A model generated the notes under the pieces. That model searched no databases. It saw nothing but the letters and a program-made list of their open reading frames with translations, and was not told the origin of the DNA. From Chloroflexota bacterium (GTDB taxonomy: Bacteria > Chloroflexota > Ktedonobacteria > Ktedonobacterales > Ktedonobacteraceae), in the NCBI GenBank assembly GCA_902810755.1, contig CADDYT010000212.1, forward strand, positions 1 to 8,408: a stretch of DNA of 8,408 nt, read 5' to 3'. Position numbers and translations under genes: made by a program. Below are positions 5,871 through 8,408 of this stretch, in pieces. Each line of letters opens with the position of its first letter. The first letter of the stretch is position 1.

Positions 5871-8299
5871 ATCTTCACCTTCTCATTTTTCGGGTCATAC
5901 AATGGCTCCTTTGTCACCGTTGCCCCGTACTTCACACCGAAGAGTTGCACGGCCAGCCGCGTGCCGGGGGTGGCATAGGCGATGGGAAGATAGCCGTAGG
6001 CAATGCTCTGGCGGATGGTGTAGCCGTAACCGCCGCTGGTGACGCGACCGAGGATGGCCCCATCCGGGGAAAGCAGAGGTTCGCCGCCGAGGGCGACGGC
6101 GCGCGGGTCGTCGAGGAGCAGGCAGCAGAGTTTGCGCGTCAGGCCCTGCGCTTTGATGCGTTCAAGGGCCGCTCTGCCGAGAAAATCGCCCTTGTTGAGC
6201 TTGACGGCGAAGCCGAGGCCCGCTTCGTAGGGATTGTACTCGCTGTGGATGTCGGCGCTCCAGTAGCGGTAGCCCTTTTCCAGGCGCAGCGACTCGATGG
6301 CGCGATAGCCGCCTGCCAGCATGCCAAGGGGCTGCCCGGCCTCCCACAGGGTATCCCAGAGCTTGAGGCCATATTCCATCGGCGCGTAAAGTTCCCAGCC
6401 CAGTTCGCCCACGTAGGTGACGCGCAGGGCCAGCACGGGGATGTCGCCGATGGTGACCTGTTGAGCCGTCAGGTAGGGGAAGGCGGCGTTGGAGAAATCG
6501 TTCTCGCTCACCTGCTGCATCAGCTCGCGCGCCAGCGGCCCCCAGATTCCTATACAGCAGCGGCTTGAGGTGACATCATTGACGTAAACGGAGCCGTCTG
6601 CGGGCATCTGGCTGCGTATCCAGGAGAGGTCGTGCGTGCCAAAGGCGGTGCCGGTGATGATCTGGAAGCGGTCGGGGGCCAGGCGCGTGACCGTCAGATC
6701 GCATTCGATGCCGCCGCGCCGGTTCAGCATCTGCGTGTAGGTGACGGCGCCGACGGGCTGCTCCATCTGGTTGTCGGTGATGGATTGCAGGAAAGAGGCC
6801 GCGCCGGGGCCAAGCACCTCCAGCTTGCTGAACGAGGTCTCGTCGAAGATGGCGAGCCGCTCGCGCGTGGCCTGGTGTTCGGCGCCGATGGCGGGCGACC
6901 AGTAGCGGCTGGCCCAGCCATATGGCTCTGGCCAGTCCTGCCCCGCCGCCAGCGCCTCGTTGCGGGCGAACCAGTTTGGCCGCTCCCAGCCCGCCTTCTC
7001 GCCGAAGACGGCCCCCAGTTCCTCAAGCCGGTTATAGACAGGGCTGAGGCGCAGTTTGCGCGCGCTGCTGCGCTCCTGCATGGGATAGCTGATATCGTAA
7101 TAGGTGCTGTAGACCTCGTTGACGCGGGTGGAGATGTAGCGGCGGCTGGCGGTATAGGCTCCGAAGCGGCGGATATCCATGTGCCAGAGATCCAGCCCTG
7201 GCTCGCCCTCGACAATCCATTCGGCGATCATCTTGCCGACGCCGCCGGAGCCGGAGACGCCGTGCGCGCAGAAGCCGCAGGCGGCCCAGAAGCCGCGCAC
7301 GTCCGGCGACTCGCCCAGAATGAACTCCCCGTCCGGCGTGAACGATTCCAGCCCGTTGACGCGCTTCACCAGTTCCGCCTCGCGCAAGCCCGGCACGCGC
7401 TCGACGGCGCCCGCCAGCAGGCTCTCGAAGCGCGGCGCGTCGAAAGGGTGAACGGTGGGATTCTCGCCATCGGGAATGGCATCGACCGCGAAGGCGGCGG
7501 GGTCGCGTTCGTAGCCGCCGAGGACGAGGCAGTCGCCATCCTGGCGGAAATAGACCAGCTTGTCGGGGTCGCGCACATTGGGAAGCGTTGCCCCGCTCAG
7601 TTCGGGCAACGGGCCGGTCATGACATACTGGTGCTGCATCGGCACAAGCGGCAGCGAGACGCCCGCCATGCGCCCGATGCGCGGCGACCAGATGCCCGCC
7701 GCGACCACCACTATCTCTGTGCGGATACGCCCCTGCGGCGTTACCACTGCCTGCACGCGCCCGTTGGCGACCTCGAGGCCGGTCACGGGCGTGTGGGCGT
7801 AGAAGGTCGCGCCGCCTTCGCGGGCCATGTTTGCCAGCGCACCGGCGAGAATGGGGGCGCGAGCTGAGCCGTCGCCGGGCAGGTAGAGCGCGCCCTCCAC
7901 GCCCTGAATGTCCAGCAGGGGAAACATGCGCTTTGCCTCAGACGCGCTGACCAGTTCCGCCTCCAGCCCTACGCCGCGCGCGAAACCGGCCTGCCGCTTC
8001 AATTCCTCCATGCGTTCACGCGACGAGGCCAGGCGCAGGCTACCCACCTCAAAATAGCCCGGCCTGCCGTCCAGCGCCAGCCGCTTATAGAGGTCAACGC
8101 TATACATCAGCATCTTTGTCAGGCTGACGGACGAACGCAACTGCCCCACCAGTCCGGGCGCGTGCGATGTCGTGCCGCCGATCAACGGCCCCTGTTCAAG
8201 CACCACAATATCGCGCCAGCCCAGCTCCGTCAGATGATACGCAATGCTGGAACCGGCAATCCCGCTACCAATAATTACCACTCTGGCCTGCTCGTGCAT
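5867..8299 (-). CDS. FAD-dependent dimethylglycine/sarcosine dehydrogenase-family enzyme fused to a GcvT folate domain
   Basis: This 810-residue cytoplasmic protein matches the length and order of bacterial dimethylglycine oxidase and mitochondrial dimethylglycine and sarcosine dehydrogenases. The N-terminal half is a DAO-type FAD domain: GSGIAG dinucleotide loop (11-16), Glu35 at the end of strand 2, and GGTTSHAPGL with His46 in the position that covalently holds FAD in this family. MQHQYV (His223) and the Tyr250 region resemble active-site segments, and ESFTPDGEFILGE closes the FAD domain. From about 400 the protein is GcvT-like: GGIECDLTVTRL with Asp534 where the folate-binding Asp lies, CCIGIWGP, VGELGWELY (630-638), LRLEKGYR, and a C-terminal barrel ending YDPKNEKVK. 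Expected chemistry is oxidative N-demethylation with transfer of the methylene to tetrahydrofolate. The substrate (dimethylglycine, sarcosine or another methylamine) cannot be fixed. AGGAG lies eight bases before the ATG. It is first in an operon with the Asp-box gene. Confidence 0.93.
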   Translation of the reverse strand: MHEQARVVIIGSGIAGSSIAYHLTELGWRDIVVLEQGPLIGGTTSHAPGLVGQLRSSVSLTKMLMYSVDLYKRLALDGRPGYFEVGSLRLASSRERMEELKRQAGFARGVGLEAELVSASEAKRMFPLLDIQGVEGALYLPGDGSARAPILAGALANMAREGGATFYAHTPVTGLEVANGRVQAVVTPQGRIRTEIVVVAAGIWSPRIGRMAGVSLPLVPMQHQYVMTGPLPELSGATLPNVRDPDKLVYFRQDGDCLVLGGYERDPAAFAVDAIPDGENPTVHPFDAPRFESLLAGAVERVPGLREAELVKRVNGLESFTPDGEFILGESPDVRGFWAACGFCAHGVSGSGGVGKMIAEWIVEGEPGLDLWHMDIRRFGAYTASRRYISTRVNEVYSTYYDISYPMQERSSARKLRLSPVYNRLEELGAVFGEKAGWERPNWFARNEALAAGQDWPEPYGWASRYWSPAIGAEHQATRERLAIFDETSFSKLEVLGPGAASFLQSITDNQMEQPVGAVTYTQMLNRRGGIECDLTVTRLAPDRFQIITGTAFGTHDLSWIRSQMPADGSVYVNDVTSSRCCIGIWGPLARELMQQVSENDFSNAAFPYLTAQQVTIGDIPVLALRVTYVGELGWELYAPMEYGLKLWDTLWEAGQPLGMLAGGYRAIESLRLEKGYRYWSADIHSEYNPYEAGLGFAVKLNKGDFLGRAALERIKAQGLTRKLCCLLLDDPRAVALGGEPLLSPDGAILGRVTSGGYGYTIRQSIAYGYLPIAYATPGTRLAVQLFGVKYGATVTKEPLYDPKNEKVKM

Positions 8300-8307
8300 G
8301 GATATTT

Positions 8308-8313
8308 CTCCTC
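8308..8313 (-). promoter_or_regulatory. Ribosome-binding site of the FAD/GcvT gene
   Basis: On the - strand this reads GAGGAG, eight bases before the ATG at 8299. It supports that start, which also leaves the FAD-binding beta strand (ARVVIIGSG) correctly placed at the N-terminus. Confidence 0.75.
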
Positions 8314-8339
8314 AAATCCCGAAATTTAGATACTCATGT

Positions 8340-8345
8340 ATTATA
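8340..8345 (-). promoter_or_regulatory. Candidate -10 element of the amine-oxidase operon
   Basis: On the - strand this is an exact TATAAT, 40 bases upstream of the ATG, in a short AT-richer region. No good -35 hexamer lies at 16-18 bases. The nearest is TTGCCA (8368-8373), 22 bases away, which is too far. The promoter may therefore need an activator, or the -10 match may be chance. I see no gene in 8300-8408. Confidence 0.4.
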
Positions 8346-8408
8346 GACTACGCTATCTGGCGTTGGATGGCAACCCCTATATGTCGGACCATGCAGAAAC
8401 ATGTCATG

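Noticed and set aside
6632..7867. Long open frame of 411 codons on the + strand opposite the FAD/GcvT gene
   Set aside because: It lies wholly inside a gene with clear family motifs on the other strand. Its translation is Ala/Gly/Arg-rich without a domain, as expected for an antisense frame in high-GC DNA.

Overview
The window looks like chromosomal DNA from a high-GC bacterium, most plausibly a Chloroflexota member of the Ktedonobacteria type. That placement is inferred from gene style and not from a marker gene. The clues are a lipoprotein built of WSPDG-type WD40 repeats, a Hanks-type Ser/Thr kinase with a Pro-rich linker, one membrane helix and a lectin-like outer domain, Thr/Pro 'PTPTP' stalks on exported proteins, and a dimethylglycine-oxidase-like enzyme fused to a GcvT domain. 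There are no RNA genes, CRISPR arrays, transposases or phage genes.

Layout: bases 1-236 hold no convincing gene but contain a 69-bp imperfect palindrome (46-114). A + strand WD40 lipoprotein follows (237-1238). It converges on a - strand transglutaminase-like protein (1278-2171), and a perfect 40-bp palindrome (1252-1291) sits between them and covers the last codons and stop of the latter. The spacer 2172-2448 separates the divergent transglutaminase and kinase genes. It holds a 9-5-9 inverted repeat, a pair of direct repeats one helical turn apart, a candidate sigma-70-type promoter and a strong ribosome-binding site for the kinase. The receptor-like kinase (2449-4356, +) converges, with a 20-bp gap, on a two-gene - strand operon. 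In that operon a GcvT-fused FAD amine dehydrogenase/oxidase (8299-5867) is followed by a membrane-anchored Asp-box beta-propeller protein (5870-4377), which begins with GTG inside a 4-bp GTGA overlap.

How they fit: three of the five proteins act at or outside the membrane (WD40 lipoprotein, kinase ectodomain, Asp-box propeller), so part of the region may concern surface sensing or binding. The amine oxidase is a cytoplasmic one-carbon enzyme, probably acting on N-methylated glycine derivatives and passing the methylene group to tetrahydrofolate. Its coupling to a surface propeller is not explained by known pathways. No gene set here is a recognisable new system. The most distinctive items are the palindromes, the HQD-type receptor kinase and the unusual operon pairing.
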